A DNA stretch of 13,817 bases from Ramicandelaber brevisporus (Eukaryota; Kickxellomycota; Ramicandelaberales; Ramicandelaberaceae): contig MU602844.1 in the NCBI GenBank assembly GCA_025201865.1, positions 28,390-42,206 on the forward strand, written 5' to 3'. This document shows positions 13,391 through 13,817 of the stretch, one piece after another (positions within the stretch are counted from its first letter, which is position 1; every line of letters begins with the position of its first letter). Under the pieces are notes generated by a model that was given only the letters and a program-made list of their open reading frames with translations, did not search any database and was not told the DNA's origin. The position numbers and the translations under genes are program-made.

Positions 13391-13817
13391 TTAACCGCGA
13401 ATGACTTCTATATTAATTCGCTCATTGCTAGTCACAATGTAGTTTGAATCGTGACGATGATCATTGGCTGAATCGTCCTGATGCCAAGACCTCGGTGACA
13501 CCTCGGGCAATGTCCAGGGTGATGCTTACCTAAGACTATATTAGAATAGAACGCAGATTGGTGCTCGAGCACAACATTGTGTACCACTCCGCGATGTTTC
13601 TGAATCGGAGATATTTCGGGGACTTTCATCACGAGAGAGAGAGAGAGAGTGAGCGAGTGAGTGAGGATGAGTGAATGAGCGAGGATGAGAGGATGAGAGT
13701 CGGTGAATCAGCGGCACTGGCGACTCGAGTACTCGAGTACGCACGGAGCAAGAGTGAGGTGGCAGTTCAACAGTGTTACCTGGGAGCCAACTGAAAGGAT
13801 CGAGCACCTCCAGTTCG
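13391..13817 (-). CDS. C-terminal three exons of a spliced gene, family unrecognised (5' part outside window)
   Basis: On the minus strand a frame enters from the right edge: exon A 13817-13780 (ELEVLDPFSWLP), intron 13779-13623 (157 nt, donor GTAACA, a long CT tract and acceptor AAAG), exon B 13622-13530 (starting VPEISPIQKHRGVVHNVVLE), intron 13529-13468 (62 nt, donor GTAAGC, acceptor TTCAG), exon C 13467-13391 (starting NDHRHDSNYIVTSNERIN, ending EVIRG, stop TAA). Both junctions are phase 1, and the joined frame reads as normal folded-protein sequence across each one. None of the three exons is a convincing gene alone. I do not recognise the family. It is the only clearly spliced coding region in the window and lies in tandem upstream of the coiled-coil gene. 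Confidence 0.6.
13468..13529 (-). other. Intron (62 nt) of the right-edge gene
   Basis: Donor GTAAGC follows TTAG at 13530; the acceptor is TTCAG at 13472-13468. Phase 1. An earlier AG (GCATCAG) would give an immediate stop after four codons, whereas this acceptor gives 24 further codons with protein-like composition. Confidence 0.55.
13623..13779 (-). other. Intron (157 nt) of the right-edge gene
   Basis: Donor GTAACA follows CCCAG; a CT-dinucleotide tract at about 13634-13648 precedes the first AG after it (AAAG, 13626-13623). GCTGATT upstream fits a branch point. Phase 1, the same as the next intron. It contains a 16-bp perfect palindrome at 13723-13738. Confidence 0.55.
13633..13690. repeat. 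GA microsatellite and imperfect GAGTGA/GAGGATGA repeats
   Basis: A (GA)n run followed by degenerate GAGTGAGTGAGGATGA units on the plus strand. On minus it is the polypyrimidine tract of the 157-nt intron. Confidence 0.65.

Noticed and set aside
13440-13640. Possible snRNA or snoRNA (GATGATC, CTGA and CTTACCT motifs)
   Set aside because: Motif spacing does not match U1, U3 or C/D-box RNAs, and the region is better explained by exons with splice sites on the minus strand.

Overview
The window reads as nuclear DNA from a fungus, probably an early-diverging lineage with few introns (Kickxellomycotina would fit, but the sequence alone cannot prove it). Pointers are the close packing of mostly intronless genes on both strands, CT-rich and CAA-rich leaders just upstream of start codons, a fungal-type vacuolar proteinase A, a Tom5-like import subunit and a fungal-type Efm5 methyltransferase. 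Nothing indicates a prokaryote, an organelle or a virus.

Layout, left to right. (1) 1-761, minus: SURF4/Erv29 cargo receptor, cut by the left edge. (2) About 1044-1385, minus: a possible small spliced gene, unresolved. (3) 1486-3009, minus: YIF1, a Golgi/ER membrane protein with a very long Q/N/H/G-rich N-terminus. (4) 3234-4007, plus: EFM5/EEF1AKMT1-like methyltransferase, divergent from YIF1 across a 224-bp shared promoter. (5) 4594-5835, plus: pepsin-family vacuolar aspartic protease (PEP4-like). (6) 6041-8080, plus: a 679-residue protein made of two tandem copies of a roughly 250-residue four-finger module, with a cluster of sumoylation-type motifs at its N-terminus. (7) 8400-8555, plus: a 51-residue Tom5-like tail-anchored protein behind a probable 5'UTR intron. 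(8) 8731-10065, minus: RAD23. (9) 10361-13015, minus: an 884-residue low-complexity coiled-coil protein I do not recognise. (10) 13391-13817, minus: the last three exons of a spliced gene entering from the right edge, family not recognised.

Most genes are ordinary housekeeping: early secretory traffic (SURF4, YIF1), translation-factor modification (EFM5), vacuolar proteolysis (PEP4), mitochondrial import (TOM5) and ubiquitin-proteasome shuttling/DNA repair (RAD23). They do not form one pathway. The parts least explained by known families are the duplicated zinc-finger protein, the orphan coiled-coil protein, the spliced gene at the right edge and the possible tiny gene between YIF1 and SURF4. 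No rRNA, tRNA, CRISPR array or transposase gene was found. Long open frames antisense to the Q-rich and Ala/Pro-rich genes are judged to be shadows.
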